Source: Trichaptum fuscoviolaceum (taxonomy: Eukaryota > Basidiomycota > Agaricomycetes > Hymenochaetales > Trichaptaceae). Taken from it: a stretch of DNA of 64,000 nucleotides. The stretch lies in assembly GCA_910574455.1 (NCBI GenBank), contig CAJSYZ010000002.1:4799671-4863670 (forward strand). The letters are read 5' to 3'. The notes under the pieces are model-generated. The model made no database searches, was not told where the DNA came from, and saw only the letters and a list, made by a program, of their open reading frames with translations. Shown piece after piece: positions 24,290-37,128 of this stretch. Position 1 is the first letter of the stretch. Each line of letters begins with the position of its first letter. Made by a program: the position numbers and the translations under genes.

Positions 24290-26999
24290 TCACGGGAAGC
24301 CTGTTCTAAAAGATGGCTTGAAGATGGGCAGTGGGTGCGCCTCCGTATTGAAGACATATTCTGGTTGATAGAACTCAGGAAAAAGTAGCAGGTAGAAACT
24401 GGTTACGTACTTGATAGGGGTATCGTTTCCGCGTCCGAGAATAGGAGGTACAAGTATTTTAGCGTTTCACTCTGTATGCAATATCGCCAATCAGTCCGTC
24501 AATCGCCATGCATCACGCGTTGGGGGTGCTTACCAGCATGAATGTTTCCATTTTGTCTTCATGTCTGACCGGCACTTCATCGACATTGAGCACAGACGCG
24601 TACCCGCCTGACTCGATCTTGCAATGCTTTTCGATGGATTGGAAGATCTGCCAACCCCATTGGCGGTACTTGTTGTCTCCTGTGAGGCGGTACGCAAGAA
24701 AGAGTGACTCGACAGTTTCCGGGCTTGAAGCGCGAGTTGAGCGATTACAGGGCTTACATGCACAGGTATGCCGGCTCACCGTAAGATGTATCGGGCATCG
24801 AGAGGAGCATAAGGCTGTCCTGGCCTATAGTGATCAACAGTCAGACCCTCTCAATTACATCACCCAAACGAATAATCAGACCACATACTTCGCTCCTTTG
24901 ATATACCAATCCTGGGGTAAAGACCCTACTGCATAGGCGTCCATGCCGTCATTCGGAGTCCTGAAGTGCGCAATCTCGGGTGATAGTCCACTGTCCCGCT
25001 AGTATTAGCCGTAAATACCAGAATCAACTGAAATGGGCTCACGTCGATGTCTTGTGCGTTTCCATACATGTCCGGATAAGTTCTACACCAACGCGCCAGT
25101 CCCTCCTCGCTTCGGGCGTGAGCTGTTCTGCACGCGGAGGGATTGACACGTCCGCCACAAGAGCTCCAGCAGTCGTCGCACCGAGCATGAGAGACCCGCC
25201 AAGGAAGCAAACTAGATGGTCTTGCTTTGGAACCAGACGCCACGAGCTACATTCAGCAGAGGTCCGAGATGAATGGGTGCGTGATGTCAAAAAACGGCTA
25301 AGGAAAACGGCTTACACCTCTCCTCCGGGATGTCGCTCGGGGATAAGCTCGGCAGTATAAATGAGGTTTGAGGTCGTGCTCTTCTGCACTAGATGTTTGT
25401 TAACTGCATCCATGGTTTCCTCGTACATCTGATGCATAGACATCAGTGCTTTCCCGGTCCAAATATAGACGTGAAAATACACATACCACTTTGTAGATAT
25501 CTTCCGATCGCGACTACATATTAGTGAATAATTAAAGCAATACCGGATATTATGAGAAAGTAGCCATACTGTTTGTAGGTACTGTTTTCTAATAAGTAAA
25601 CGATAATAGTAAATGTCAAGCTAGAAAACGTAGGCTAACAAATAGCTTACAGAAGGTATTCATAGAAGGAGTCTCCCCTAGAGCCTAAGCGAATATCCGA
25701 AGGGATAAAGCGGCCAGTCTCTGGACTACCAACACGTGTAAGACTCATGATGAAGATGACGGGAAAGTTGCCCACTCCATGTAGATAGTCACCAAACGTG
25801 GTGTTACATTGTTGCCATTGATCTCACTCATTACCTACGAATAAAACTTTGAGTTCAAGCTTAGGTTTATTTATTATATGCTCACTTTCTCTACCGCTCG
25901 CCAGTATTTTTCGTCTTCCGTCAATTCACTGAGGTAGCGCCATTCAAGTTGGAGAGTTGCGACCTCAGCAGTGCTGACCCAGCCATTACTGTTCCTGTCC
26001 GGGACACCCTTGCGCTCCGCCAAATTCACGCTTGAAAGAGGAAGACCTGATGTGGTGTTGAACGCGGGGAACATACGTTCTGCCAAGTCTACGGCCTTTT
26101 CGAGATAAATCGCATCGTTTCCTGATAGGTGGTATGCCGCAAGCAAACCGCCGAGTACTCGAATTGTTGTCTATACGATTTCAGTTAGTTCACTCTACAC
26201 TTATAAGTAAATCTATAGGCCGTACCTCAAATGTATTGAACTCTCCTGGCCGATCGAAGGTCAACTTCGTTTGGACCCATTCGCGGGAGCGGGCAACTTC
26301 CTCGTCTAAGCCCATGATCATCATAGTATCCAGGGCATCTGTTACAGTATATCCAATCCCGCCCGCGCTGCTTAGGTTCGTGCCAGTTTTGCTGATAGGG
26401 TGATATTCATCGTCACCCATAGCATCGCGCTCTAAGGTGCGCAAGTAGTCAATATCATCTAGAGATTGAAACGTTCGGTTGTACGCACCATAAGCATGCC
26501 AAGCATGCTGTAAAAACAAGTTATATCAATCCATGTAAGCAATCCGAGTTATGGTCCAAATCACACCTTGAACGCCGCAACGACAGCGTTACGCTTCTCT
26601 GCATCTAGAGTTATGTTCGCTACAGCATCTGGATCGATTCCATGTAGCCTCGGCTCGCCGATCCCAAGCCATGGCTCAAGCAGCGCCTTAAAGTATTCCG
26701 AAAACTATAGTGTATTTGTTTCACAGCATGGGAATCAATTGAGCGTTATCAGTCTTCGGGTTCTCGTCGGACGTTTGAGGACGTACGAAGTAGATGCACG
26801 CCGCTGAGAGCACTCCGACGGCCAAGTAGAGAAGTCTAGACTTGCTACCCGCGCGTCCTCGAGACGCGCTGTTCTGGATGCAAATGCCACGATGTTATTG
26901 GAGGACGCAGAATGAGGAAAGCTAGGCACATACGTCTTCTAGATCTACAGAAATACGACCATTTGTTTTGTTTCGCCGTCTTTCTCTGATGTTGGCCAT
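24290..26999 (-). CDS. Class I alpha-1,2-mannosidase, glycoside hydrolase family 47
   Basis: A multi-exon gene from the ATG at 26999 to the TGA at 24290. The N-terminus is short and basic (Arg-Glu-Arg-Arg-Arg-Asn-Lys), and a membrane span follows (Leu-Leu-Tyr-Leu-Ala-Val-Gly-Val-Leu-Ser-Ala-Ala), so this is a type II protein of the ER or Golgi. The catalytic domain shows Ala-Trp-His-Ala-Tyr, Ser-Lys-Thr-Gly, Gly-Ile-Gly-Tyr-Thr-Val-Thr-Asp-Ala-Leu-Asp-Thr-Met, Ala-Glu-Val-Ala-Thr-Leu-Gln-Leu-Glu, His-Leu-Val-Cys-Phe-Leu-Gly-Gly, and the Ca2+-binding Phe-Asn-Thr-Glu-Ala-His-Pro-Leu near the end. GH47 enzymes trim alpha-1,2-mannose from N-glycans in maturation or quality control. Not every internal splice site was fixed; the region 25300-25880 is cut by several very short exons. 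It is divergent from the dioxygenase gene at 27673. Confidence 0.9.
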
Positions 27000-27672
27000 G
27001 AAAGAGTTGTTGAAGTTAACAGCAGTGACGAGGACGACTTGTATTGACGCACGGGTGCCAGCAGCGCCGCCCGGAGACCCCGGACATTGCTGAATCATAG
27101 GCGCCGCTATTATCCCGAGCTTTACGGGCTCTTTTTTTGGTGGGTTATGTAGACTCGTGTTAAAACACTTTGTTTTTCATCCTCTACATACGAGCAATGC
27201 AACCTCACCTTTTACGGACTCGCTGGATTTTCAGTGGTCAGAATTCATGAGCTGAGCTACCACAGGGTGACCGGGAGCATAATTATGATATGAGACTTGC
27301 GCGCTTATCGACTCCGAGTCCACCATTGACGAAGTTTTCGACGTCAAGATGAACGGCCGAAGCTGATAAAATACGAACATATGGGACACACAGCGACGAG
27401 AAAGCTAAGAGACGACACGCATGGCTACGCGGCTGATACGACGGCCAGCGCTTGTGTGCACAGCGGTCGAGAATACTGGGCTTCGGAGGACTCGCAAAGC
27501 CCAGCCTTTCGGAGACTCGGCCTGCGCTGGCCAGCGATCCGGTATAAATCAGGCTGGCCGGCAGGTGCTCCGACTTAGCCATCTGCAGCTCGACTTGCCC
27601 TATCGACGTTATCTCTCCTCCGTTGCACCCCTCTCTTCTCCCACTACCATCACCGCACACTCTACTAATACC
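27000..27672. other. Intergenic region between divergent genes
   Basis: A shared promoter for the GH47 mannosidase (leftward) and the dioxygenase (rightward). Open frames at 27283-27660 (-) and 27421-27834 (+) run through it without coding features. The last 130 bp are C/T-rich. Confidence 0.55.
27543..27549 (+). promoter_or_regulatory. TATA box candidate of the dioxygenase gene
   Basis: TATAAAT lies 130 bp before the ATG at 27673, within otherwise GC-rich sequence and followed by a C/T-rich leader. Confidence 0.45.
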
Positions 27673-29105
27673 ATGGCCATCGAAGTTACCCCTCTCCCTC
27701 TTCCACCCTCTGCCGACGCATCCAAGTTCGCCAACTTTGGCCGGGAAGTCAAGGGCGTAAACCCTGGCTCGCTCACAGACGATCAGTTTAAGGAGATCGC
27801 TGAGTTGCTGTACAAGGTCAATGTCTTTACTTGACTCGATTCAGTGGGCTAGGTGGATACTAATGCATTAACAGCACGACGCACTCCTCTTCCGCAACGT
27901 CGACCTGACCCCCGAGCAGCAGTATGCGCTGACCAAGGTGTGCAGTAGCGATGCTTACATTCTAGCGCGTTCGCGTTCCTCACACCTGCACGGTGTACAG
28001 GCCTTCGATCCCGCCAGCGAGAGCTACGGGCACGGGAACAACAAGACGGGCTCCGAGAAGAAGTCCGTGCTCCACCCGGATCTCAAGACGATCCCGCGTG
28101 TGCCGCAGGTCCAATTGATAGGCAACGGCACGGTCTACAACCACGAGGGCCTCGCGGAGGCAATGCTCAAGCACCCGTCGCATACGACCTTCCATAAGAC
28201 ACGCGTGTCGGAGGAGGACGAGGCGAAGGGATACACGCGATTCTACCGCTGGCATATCGATGCAGCGCTGTACGACCTCTCGCCACCCAAGGTCACGACG
28301 TTGTATGGGATTGAGGTCCCGTCGGGCAAGCCGCAGGTCGTTCGATACGATGATGGCACCGGTGACGAGCTCCCTGTACCCCTCGGCACAACGGCCTTCG
28401 TGAGTGGGAGGACAATGTTCGATATCCTCCCCAAGGAGCTCAAGTCGGTTGCCGTCCGCACGAAGGTCAAGTATGCACCTCATCCGTATGTCTGGATGGC
28501 GCCCGCCCGTGCTCTGCCAACCGGCCTGGGCATCGAGAACGAGGGTCACGAGCTTCCATACGATGAGCTTCCGGCGTGGGAGGAGAGTAAGATTAAGATC
28601 CTGCCCATGGTGAGACAAGCTTGCTACACTTCTCGATATATATCTGCATATACTCATACCTTCTTGCGTGCTCAGGTCTGGAAGAACCCAGTCACCGGAA
28701 ATCTGCATTATCAGGTGCATCCGTGTGCTATCTCAGAGTTGATCATTGCGCCTCTGCCTGAAGGTGCGAGCCGTGAGGGGGCTTTGTTTCCGGACGGCGC
28801 ACATATCAAGGATCTCAAAGAAGTCCGTGAACTTGTGTACAAGATGCAGCGGCCAGCAATTGCGCCGAGCTTGATTTATCCGCATGACTGGTACGTCTAT
28901 CGCTTGGCTGGCTTGGGTATAAATGCTGATGTTTATATGTATCAGGCACCCTAAGGATCTCGTTCTCTTCCACAATCGTGGAGTTCTGCATACTGTCGTT
29001 GGTGCATTCACCAAGGAGCAAGTTCGTGCGTTCCATCAGTGCAACCTCGCTGCGTCTGATGACCCGACTGGACCGACTGAGGAGGATGTCAAGAGGTACG
29101 CTTAA
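27673..29105 (+). CDS. 2-oxoglutarate/Fe(II) dioxygenase, probable xanthine dioxygenase (XanA-like)
   Basis: Five exons give 396 residues. The start ATG at 27673 lies in ACCATGG context. This is a TauD-superfamily enzyme. The metal-binding His-x-Asp is in Tyr-Arg-Trp-His-Ile-Asp-Ala-Ala-Leu-Tyr (His154, Asp156). The third ligand is probably His359 in Asn-Arg-Gly-Val-Leu-His. The 2-oxoglutarate Arg is probably Arg371. The spacing, the Phe-Tyr-Arg-Trp-His-Ile-Asp context and the long insert resemble fungal XanA, which oxidises xanthine to uric acid using 2-oxoglutarate and replaces or backs up the molybdenum enzyme xanthine dehydrogenase. Other TauD-like dioxygenases are possible. No signal peptide, so probably cytosolic. 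Exons 2-5 start after introns ending at about 27873, 28001, 28676 and 28946. Confidence 0.78.
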
Positions 29106-30529
29106 GCGTATCTTCGACCTTCGAATAGGAGATCTCTTCAGATTTCATCGCATTTTTTAAATAACCCAACAAAACCATCATTATACCTATTCCACTTTCC
29201 GTTTACTTGATTCTTGGTACAAGTCGTTTTGAGGAGGGAGAGGACGAACCCAGGGGGTAAACGAAGGGTGTACGAGATGCATATGGACACTCATGTCGCC
29301 TGGAAGCAAACCTGTAACAACATCATCACCATCATCACTATCGCTTGTGTTTTTAGTGCATTTCTGTCGTTTGTCGTAGCTTAGTGGATTATATACATTG
29401 TCTTGATCTTGCATTGTTGACTTGCTTAATCAGAGTGACCTCATCGGACTAGATTGGAACTTGTGGGCGTCTATGAGCGCCTCTGACATACTTACGAGTA
29501 AGGTTCTCGATCACAAACTATATTCTCCAAATGTTGATGACACGCCGAATACATCATAGCTCTATCATAGGAGACTTAGACTTGCCAACGTCAAGAACCG
29601 GGGGCAATGAGGAGTTGACCGTAGTGAACCGCTCCCGCTAATATTGCATTCCGAAAGAACACGAGGAGGATAATTGAGGCCCCAAGTGCCACTTGTTCAC
29701 CTGCCCCCCCTTTTATTTTCTGCCTTATGATGTGTCAATATGAAGCGATTCACGATGACAGCTGCACAATAGGCCTGAGCGTTTGGGCAACAGTAGTCGG
29801 ATACATGCACTGGCAGTATCGAGATGACGAGCAACCCAGGCACCATTTTCCATCGAGCTGTGGTGACTTTGAAGGCCCTCGGACATCAAATAGACTTCAA
29901 GTTAAAGTTCGGAGAATTCAGACGGGACTTTCAGATGCAAATGAGATAGTGTCGACGTCATAAGGGAAACCACTTGATATTTTAGACCACACATATGTTT
30001 CTGTCATTTTGTTCGCACAAGCTTGAGTTCGAGGAAGCGCTGTAATGAATTCCACCAGGCCTCGTGTTGCGCACGTTTCGTAACTGACAGTGCAGATGGC
30101 CCAAGAAACGGGAAGGGGTGCCGCACATTCGCCGGGCAGCCCCGTTTCGGGCGAGAAGAACATCTTTCAATGAACGAGCAAGTCAAGCGTGTCCGGCCCA
30201 AGCAATTGACAGTCGGAATGAACGAGACGGCCGGGAAGGGCAGCTCCCGATAAGTGCATTTGAAGGCCTGACCGATGGTGACAATTTGAAGCAGTGAAGC
30301 AGTGAGCAGGACGGCATCTGCCCATCCGTTGACGCCACGCTCGTGCCAAGCAGCACCAAACACGGCCGGTGCGCGCCTTTCTTTTACAACTTCTCGACAT
30401 CGCTCAATTTCCCCACCGCTGCTCATCTTTCCAGCTCTACGACAGCCCCCGCCGCCGTCGTCCTCAGCAACATCCCCGCCGCCGTCGCCACCGTCGACAG
30501 CGCGGACAGCTCATAGGCAGCGCTGACCC
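29106..30529. other. Long intergenic region
   Basis: 1.4 kb between two rightward genes. Several frames are open, for example 30004-30426 (-), but without introns, family motifs or a good start. The last 200 bp are C-rich and look like the leader of the gene at 30530. No gene is supported. Confidence 0.55.
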
Positions 30530-33500
30530 ATGACTCTCCTTGGTATATTCTCCAGGAAGGGCAGGTCAAAAGCGTCCGCGTCTGGGTCCAGTGTTAGTAC
30601 CATCTCTCGAGATGATGACATCGAGGCCACCGACGGTGGCTTCGTCCTCTCCCCGCCGTCCGCCTCGCTACCTAGCTCGACAAACGGAAGCTTCAACGCC
30701 AGCTCGTCGAACACGAGTCTGACCTCAACTGGCTCTCCAAACAAGCTCAAGGTTCCGTTCATGCGGCGACGTCCGCCAGTGCTCAATAGTCCACTATCAG
30801 CTTCGACTTATTCCATCTCGACCTCGACTACGCATGACCCATCGACGGTCAAGTCTATGCGCACCAGCGAGTCGTCAATGAGTGTTTATCCGACGCGCCC
30901 TCCGGTCTTTCCATCTTTCCACAGTCTAGATGACAATCCACCATCATCCACACGGTCGTTACCGGTTGAAGCACATCACCAAAGACCGCAACCATCACCC
31001 TTGCAGGGCGTCGACGACGATCCAACTTTGAAAGGAAGATCAGGCGGAGGTCTATTTGGCTGGAAAAACCGCGAACGGAAGAAATCGAAAGCAACAAAAC
31101 CAGACCTAGATACGCCGCCTCCGCCCCCAGCAGAATCATTTCATCTCATGTCCTTCAGACATATACAAGCATCTTCTCCCACTGTACCAAACAAGCGTGA
31201 AAGTCTCGAATCCCCCACCGCACCGTACGTCTTGCAGGCATCGCGACCGCGAGGAGACAGCGTGGCATCTACAGATTCCTCGCAACGCATTTCGGTGGCA
31301 GCATTTCGAGAAGCACAGGCGCGTCGAAGCTCAACTAATCTTGCTCGAGGATCTCCGAGTCCACAGCCACTGCCACGACCCATATCTATGTCGAACTCGG
31401 TAAATTCGGATACACCTCCCCCAAGGCCGCCACGCGCCGCTCGACCGCCTGCTGGCCCATCCCGCGACTCAAATACTTCATCCTTTTCCACAAACGACTC
31501 ATCAACTTCAGAGTCTTCTTCGGCGGAAGAGTCGGACTCTGAAGAACATTCACCTTCACGATCTCGTTCGCGACTTGGTCGCCAGCGGACTATCACGAAA
31601 CGGAGCTACCGGGCCTCCACCGATCTGGGTCACGGCAGCTCGAGCCGTACGACTTCTTCACATCACCAACAAACAACTTCCACTCGCTCAGAATTAGGAC
31701 ATGGTTCGACATCGCGGACAGCGCATGCATCCCCCACTCGCGGTCCACCACCTTCTTCCTTCCAGAAGTCTTCGAACGCATCCGTGGGAACCCGTTCGTT
31801 CAGTCTTTATAGGCGTCAACGCGCTAGCTATTCAACAAGCGAGCTTACCCCGAACGCGGCGGCCAAACGTGCGAGCGTAGTGGTTGCAGCTAACGACCGG
31901 GGTGTGTCTCTTTTTTAAAAATTCTCACGTATCTCAAGTTAATGAGTGTCTACGCTGCGCTGTTCTGCAGATCCGAAGGAAGCAATGCGAAAGTCGAGGA
32001 ACGTGGGCAGCGATACCTCGGATTCAGATTCCGGCAACGGGTCGTCAGATGAGGATGCACCTTTGGCGTCGTTAGTGCCGCCCAAAAGACCTGGTAGTAC
32101 TGCGTCTCATAGCAGTCCGGGCGCTTCTCCGGTAACACGGTCTAAGCCGTTGATCGATCTGAGCCTAAAGTTCAACCCAATTACTGGCAAGCCTGCGAGT
32201 GGCGTGCATCGATCCGAGGAGGATAAACCGCGCGCTACGCCCATCGTGAGCCCGACGAACATCTCCGAAAGACTGGCTAAAGTCACAGCTTCCGCCGGTT
32301 TGAATGCTAAGCACCGTGATCTAAGTGCTGCGAAGAGCGAGGATAATCTGACACTACCATCGAGGAAGTCGAGTTTAAACTGGCGCGAGCTACGCCTGGA
32401 GAAGCAAGAGGTACCAGATTCTCCTGTTTCCAGTTCTACCGTCTCTCCACCACCGCGGCTCAGATCCCAAACGACTCCGCCACTGAGTGCCAGTACTCAT
32501 GTCCGCTCCAATTCCGCATCTCCTGCTGTTTCTCCTAGTAGGATCGAAACCGACGTACTACCACCTATTCCAGTCCAGGGTAAACCCCAGGATGATGTTG
32601 GCTTCAAAGTCGTGTCGAGACCGAGAAAGCTGTCATCATCTGCGATCACTGCCAGTCCCTTGTCACCAATAAGCTTCATCGATACAATGCCTACGAGGGA
32701 AAGCGAGGCGCCCTTGCCAGTCCGGTATCATCGGCCGCACTCAACCTCCTTCACTGTTGTTTCTCGTCCACAGAGTACCCTTTCCTCATTGGATACCAAT
32801 CCTCTTATTGCGCCACAGGACAATGCCAAAATCAGGAATTCGGGTCCGTTGGTATCACCGCATTCCCAGCCGTCCCAAGCGGCACCTCAGCGTCCATTCA
32901 TGGGCGGCCGGAGACAGGAAAGCCCGGCGAGCTCTACTGGCGGATCATCTAATGGGAAGGCCCCCCTTACGCCTAATGACGGGAGTGACTATTTCACTCC
33001 GGATTTACGTGCGAATGGGGACAGTCCCAGTGGAAGCTCTACCGGAGTACCCAGTGCAATGAAAGGTGGCAGGCCCCGAAATGCAAAGCGCATCAGTGCT
33101 GTTAGTTTCCAAGACGTTGCTGAGATTAGGAAGGAGGATAAAGAAAGGGGAAGATCTCAGAGCGGTGCTACGGTTAGGGAAGACAATGTTTCCGTGAGGG
33201 ATCAGGAGAGTAGAAGGCGAGAGCGAAGGCGCAGTGAGGCAAAGGCCGCTATTGAAGTAAGTCATCGTTGACTATAATGTAAGCTTATATCTAATTGCCT
33301 TTGGTCTTAGCTTGGTAATGTCTTCAACGGCAAAATGCCTCTCGACGATGATGAGGATGATGAAGATGTCGACGACGACGACGAAGCTATCGGAGCGAAT
33401 ATGGGACCACGCATGAGTATGATGAACCCGATGCAGTACCAAAATGGAATGGCGGGAGGAATGAACTTCAACATGCCCATGAATTGGCAACAGCCAGGAA

Positions 33501-34204
33501 TGACCCCGCCATTAGGCATGGGCAACATGGGCATTAGCCCACAGCAGTTTATGATCCCACCCATACCACCTAACGCTGATCAAGCGTACCTCGCGGCTCA
33601 CAGACAAGCGCTGCTGATCGCAAAGCAAGCATACCAATATGCCGTTGCACAGCAAGCGATGGCAGCCGCAGCGGACGAGTGGGAGCGAGGCTCTAGTGTT
33701 AGTGGCTTCACACAGTCCGCTGGAATTGGCGGTATGAACTTTGGTGTAGGGCCTGGTATGAACGGTATGGGAGGCATGATGAATGGTCTCAACCCTGCGA
33801 TGGCCGGTATGTGGGGTGGCGGCCGATCTATGTTTCCACAAGGACCTCAATCAACGTACGGTGGTAGCAATATCGGTGCACCCAGTGAGGTTGGCTGGGG
33901 ATCAGCAAGTGTATACGGTGAAAACTTTGGACCATCATTAACCTCTACTACCCGTCGATCACAAGCAAATACTGGCCTTCGTAAGTCAACTGCTGGGGAC
34001 TTGAACGGCGTCGCATTCCCAAGTACATTCCAACGCTCTGAATCATCTGGGAATCTTCATGGGGCTGCTACAGCTCCGCCTGCTCGAAACGCTCCGCGTC
34101 AGCGGACGAGAACCGCTCCGTCGAACGGACGACTACCCGATCAACGCTCTCAACACACAAATAGAGCACCTCCTATGCCTCCATCCAGTTGGAAGGTTTC
34201 GTAA
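30530..34204 (+). CDS. Large Ser/Pro-rich disordered protein, unknown function
   Basis: Three exons (30530-31901, 31971-33256, 33311-34204) join in phase to 1183 residues. The first ~880 residues are Ser/Thr/Pro/Arg-rich and look disordered, with proline runs (about 31115 and 31420), an Arg-Ser repeat and many possible phosphorylation sites. An acidic run of Asp/Glu follows at 33335-33387. Exon 3 then turns to Met/Gly/Asn/Pro-rich sequence. A clear Ala-rich helix near 33575-33690 includes Tyr-Leu-Ala-Ala-His-Arg-Gln-Ala-Leu-Leu-Ile-Ala-Lys-Gln-Ala-Tyr-Gln-Tyr-Ala. This helix is the most conserved-looking part. No signal peptide or membrane span. I do not recognise the family; a scaffold or cell-polarity adaptor would fit such a composition, but this is a guess. 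Confidence 0.75.
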
Positions 34205-35005
34205 TATTGTCTCAACAGACCCGCAATGAACGCTACTATATTCACATCGTACATCTACTATCTTGGTTTCAAGCTATGAATGCATGGTATCCTGAGCGTG
34301 GACGGTCATTCTTTCCTGGTCCGCTTCACCAACTAATTATTTATAATTTGCATAGCATTTATAGCCCCTTTTCTCTCTCTTCTTTCCCCCTCCTCTTTCA
34401 ATCGACGTCACAATCATCTGTGCCCGACATGCATGTAACTCCTTACAACCTCATTGTTTTTTCTGTTTCTTTCACTATCTTGAAGTACTCCCAATTTATC
34501 CTCTTACTTCAGCTGATATTCCTCGTAGATTCTCCTATGACCTCTGTTTGGTAACGTCTTCTACCTTCGATGTTCAACCCCACACTCGTTTAGTCGTATG
34601 TTTTCATAGCATTAGCATTTTCTTATTTTTACTACACGTTACCAGCAGTATCCGTGAAATCCTGCTCACAAAAACATACACGGCTATCTACATTGTATTG
34701 TCTAAATGTGGTTTGCCGCACCTGTAGCTCAAACAAATTAAAGATATGTTCTAATCGTCCGTATTCGACAACTTCAAATTGCCAAGCGTTTCGGATGGCA
34801 TGGTGTTGTCTCTTATGAGTAAGCGGGATTTGTCTGCGAGAGTGACGTATGCCGACGATCCTTGATTGCCGGCGAGTGCGACTCGGAAAACGAGACAAGA
34901 AGGGTCTGCTAGTTCACGCTTGGTCATTGGCCACGATGCTCGATATTAAACCTGCCAGTGGGCCCTGTTGCTGCCGTCCTTCAATTTTCTCCATTTTCAT
35001 CCACC
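34205..35005. other. Intergenic region upstream of the CRAL-TRIO gene
   Basis: It begins with a T/C-rich 3' flank (34330-34560) and ends with the promoter and C/T-rich leader of the next gene. Open frames here are low-complexity and unsupported. Confidence 0.55.
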
Positions 35006-36429
35006 ATGCCAAAGACACACCATGTTCACACAGCACCAGCGGCAGAAACAGTCATCAAACCATGGACATATACCGATGAGCAGAAAGAACAAATCAAGCT
35101 GTTACGGGAGGTGCGTAGGAATCTCGGTATCGGCTGACTTTTGTCCGTTAATACTTATCCGTGTGTTCTATTGTAGTATGCAGATGAAATCTCATTGCCA
35201 CAGAGTGATGATTATTATGTTTGGGAACAGAGGTGGTTGAACAAGCCGGACACGATTCCACGCTATATGCGTGCTGCGAAGTGGAAGCTGGATGATGCGA
35301 AGAAAAGGTTAAAAGCAACTGTCGATTGGAGAAGAGATTATAAGCCCGACTTAATTCCTCCTGAAGAAGTACGATTATTCGAACATATCCGTTGCGGAAT
35401 GAGCTAATGTCCTGTTATCGTGTAGGTTCGGATTGAGAGTGAGACGGGAAAGATGTGAGTCTTGTTCTCAGTCGATCACTCGATCGGTATTTTGAACCTA
35501 TTGAGCGTAGAATACTGAACGGATTCGACAAAGACGGCCGGCCCATAATCTATATGCGTCCAGGTCGGGAGAACACACAGCAATCTCCACGCCAATTACG
35601 CCACCTTGTATGGTGCCTGTATGTCCTCATCCTCTCGGGTTTTTCTGAAGCAAATAGTGACAATACTTTTACAGAGAGCGGGCTAAGGATTTCCAACCAC
35701 CAGGTGTCGAATCCGTGTCAATCGTCGTTGACTACAAGTCGACTACTCTGCGAACAAACCCCTCGATCAGTGTGGCTCGGAAAGTCCTACATATTCTTCA
35801 AGCACATTATCCTGAAACACTCGGGCGTGGTCTTGTCGTGAACCTGCCTAGGATCCTGGCCTTTTTCTACAATGGCATCGCACCATTTATGGACCCGGTG
35901 ACGAGGGATAAGGTGATTGATGGTTTCCCGGAGAAGTGTCGCACGGACTTCGCTGATTGATATCCGGCTCAGATACGCTTCAATCCAGACCTGTTGGAAC
36001 TTATTCCTGAGGAGCAGCTTGATGCAGACTTCGGTGGGAAATTCGAATATGAATTTGAGCCTGTAAGCTATTGGAAACAGGTTGTTGAGTAAGTAAGTTT
36101 AACTAGTCTCTTGGATGAATGCTTATACTATTTATCTTGAAGACATTGTGGCATAGCGCCGGACGGCACGCGCATCACAACACCCTCAAGCACATCTTCT
36201 GTCTCGCCATCAAAGGAAGAATCAGAGGTTGTAAATGAAGTCCCTTCGTGCGTACCCATTAAATGATGCGTCATTTGCAGCAGCTAAAGAACATTTGTGA
36301 AGCAGTCCCTCTGAGTTGTCAGAGACAACGCTGAATGCTGACGATGTTGTTCCTGGTTTTGATAAGTTGCGGGTGGAAGCAGACGAGCCACCAACGCGTG
36401 TTTCTGTTGGGGAAGTTAGTTCTGCGTGA
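35006..36429 (+). CDS. CRAL-TRIO (Sec14-like) lipid-transfer protein
   Basis: A multi-exon gene from the ATG at 35006 (exon 1 35006-35110, exon 2 35177-35368) to the TGA at 36427-36429. The CRAL-TRIO N-terminal helices include Ala-Ala-Lys-Trp-Lys-Leu-Asp-Asp-Ala-Lys and Thr-Val-Asp-Trp-Arg-Arg. The lipid-binding domain shows Phe-Asp-Lys-Asp-Gly-Arg-Pro-Ile-Ile-Tyr-Met-Arg-Pro, Val-Asp-Tyr-Lys-Ser, His-Tyr-Pro-Glu-Thr-Leu-Gly-Arg, Pro-Phe-Met-Asp-Pro-Val-Thr-Arg-Asp-Lys, and Phe-Gly-Gly-Lys-Phe. Family members swap phosphatidylinositol and other lipids between membranes. This one resembles the fungal Pdr16/Csr1 type, with no membrane span and a polar Ser/Glu-rich tail. The last intron (about 36247-36305) was placed by keeping the frame open. 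Confidence 0.88.
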
Positions 36430-37128
36430 TAACTGGGACCGACACTGCAACATGCGCGGACCCCTCTTCATGGGCGTCAGGCGCTTTTATCATGTCTTCA
36501 CTCGCCCATCATCCCCCCACGTTCCTCGAGTCACATACAAACCCCGAATCTGCATACATACCTGTTCCGTGTCGAAGTTTGATCTACAGCATCTACATTC
36601 TACTGTATCTAATTATGTCTTTCGCCCGAAATAGGGGACTTGATTGTTGTGCAGTAAATGTATGATTTGATTTGATTTACTTACAACCACTTGTAGAGTC
36701 CCATGATAATATTATATGCTTTGACGAAGGCGATTGTTTGAGCTTGCCGCTCTTTGCGGGACTGGCACGAATCTGGTGGGCCGTTGCTGAGGTGGGAGTT
36801 CGATGAGACTTTCCTCAGAGCTTCCATATTGGACCTAGTGAGGTCACGCAGGGGGGCGGCCAGTGGGCATGTCAGCGCGTCAACGCCCGCGATTGACTCG
36901 GTAGGCGACCTATCAGTAACCACATCCGCCTCCCCTCCCAGCACCGATATACCAACGTCTACGCCCCCTTCACGTCTTGCATTAACTTATAAGGACAACC
37001 CGGTTTCTCTTGTCTTTGTCTTTGTCGTTATCTTTCTTCTTTCACGTTACTAGCTCTTTCCTTTCGGCATCGGGATCTGGAAGGCCTGTAGAGCTGCGAT
37101 CGAAGCACCATCTACCATCTAGTATTTA
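36430..37128. other. Intergenic region upstream of the BCAS3-like gene
   Basis: It holds the 3' end of the CRAL-TRIO gene and the promoter of the next gene. The open frame at 36681-36944 (-) begins at a GTG and has no family or splice support, so I do not annotate it. Confidence 0.5.

Noticed and set aside
27980..28720. 246-codon antisense frame in the dioxygenase gene
   Set aside because: A shadow of the GC-rich coding strand; the plus frame carries the catalytic motifs.
30004..30426. 140-codon open frame on the minus strand
   Set aside because: No family motif or splice sites, and it overlaps the leader region of the gene at 30530.
36681..36944. 87-codon minus frame between two genes
   Set aside because: It begins at a GTG, has no conserved motif, and no exon signals extend it.
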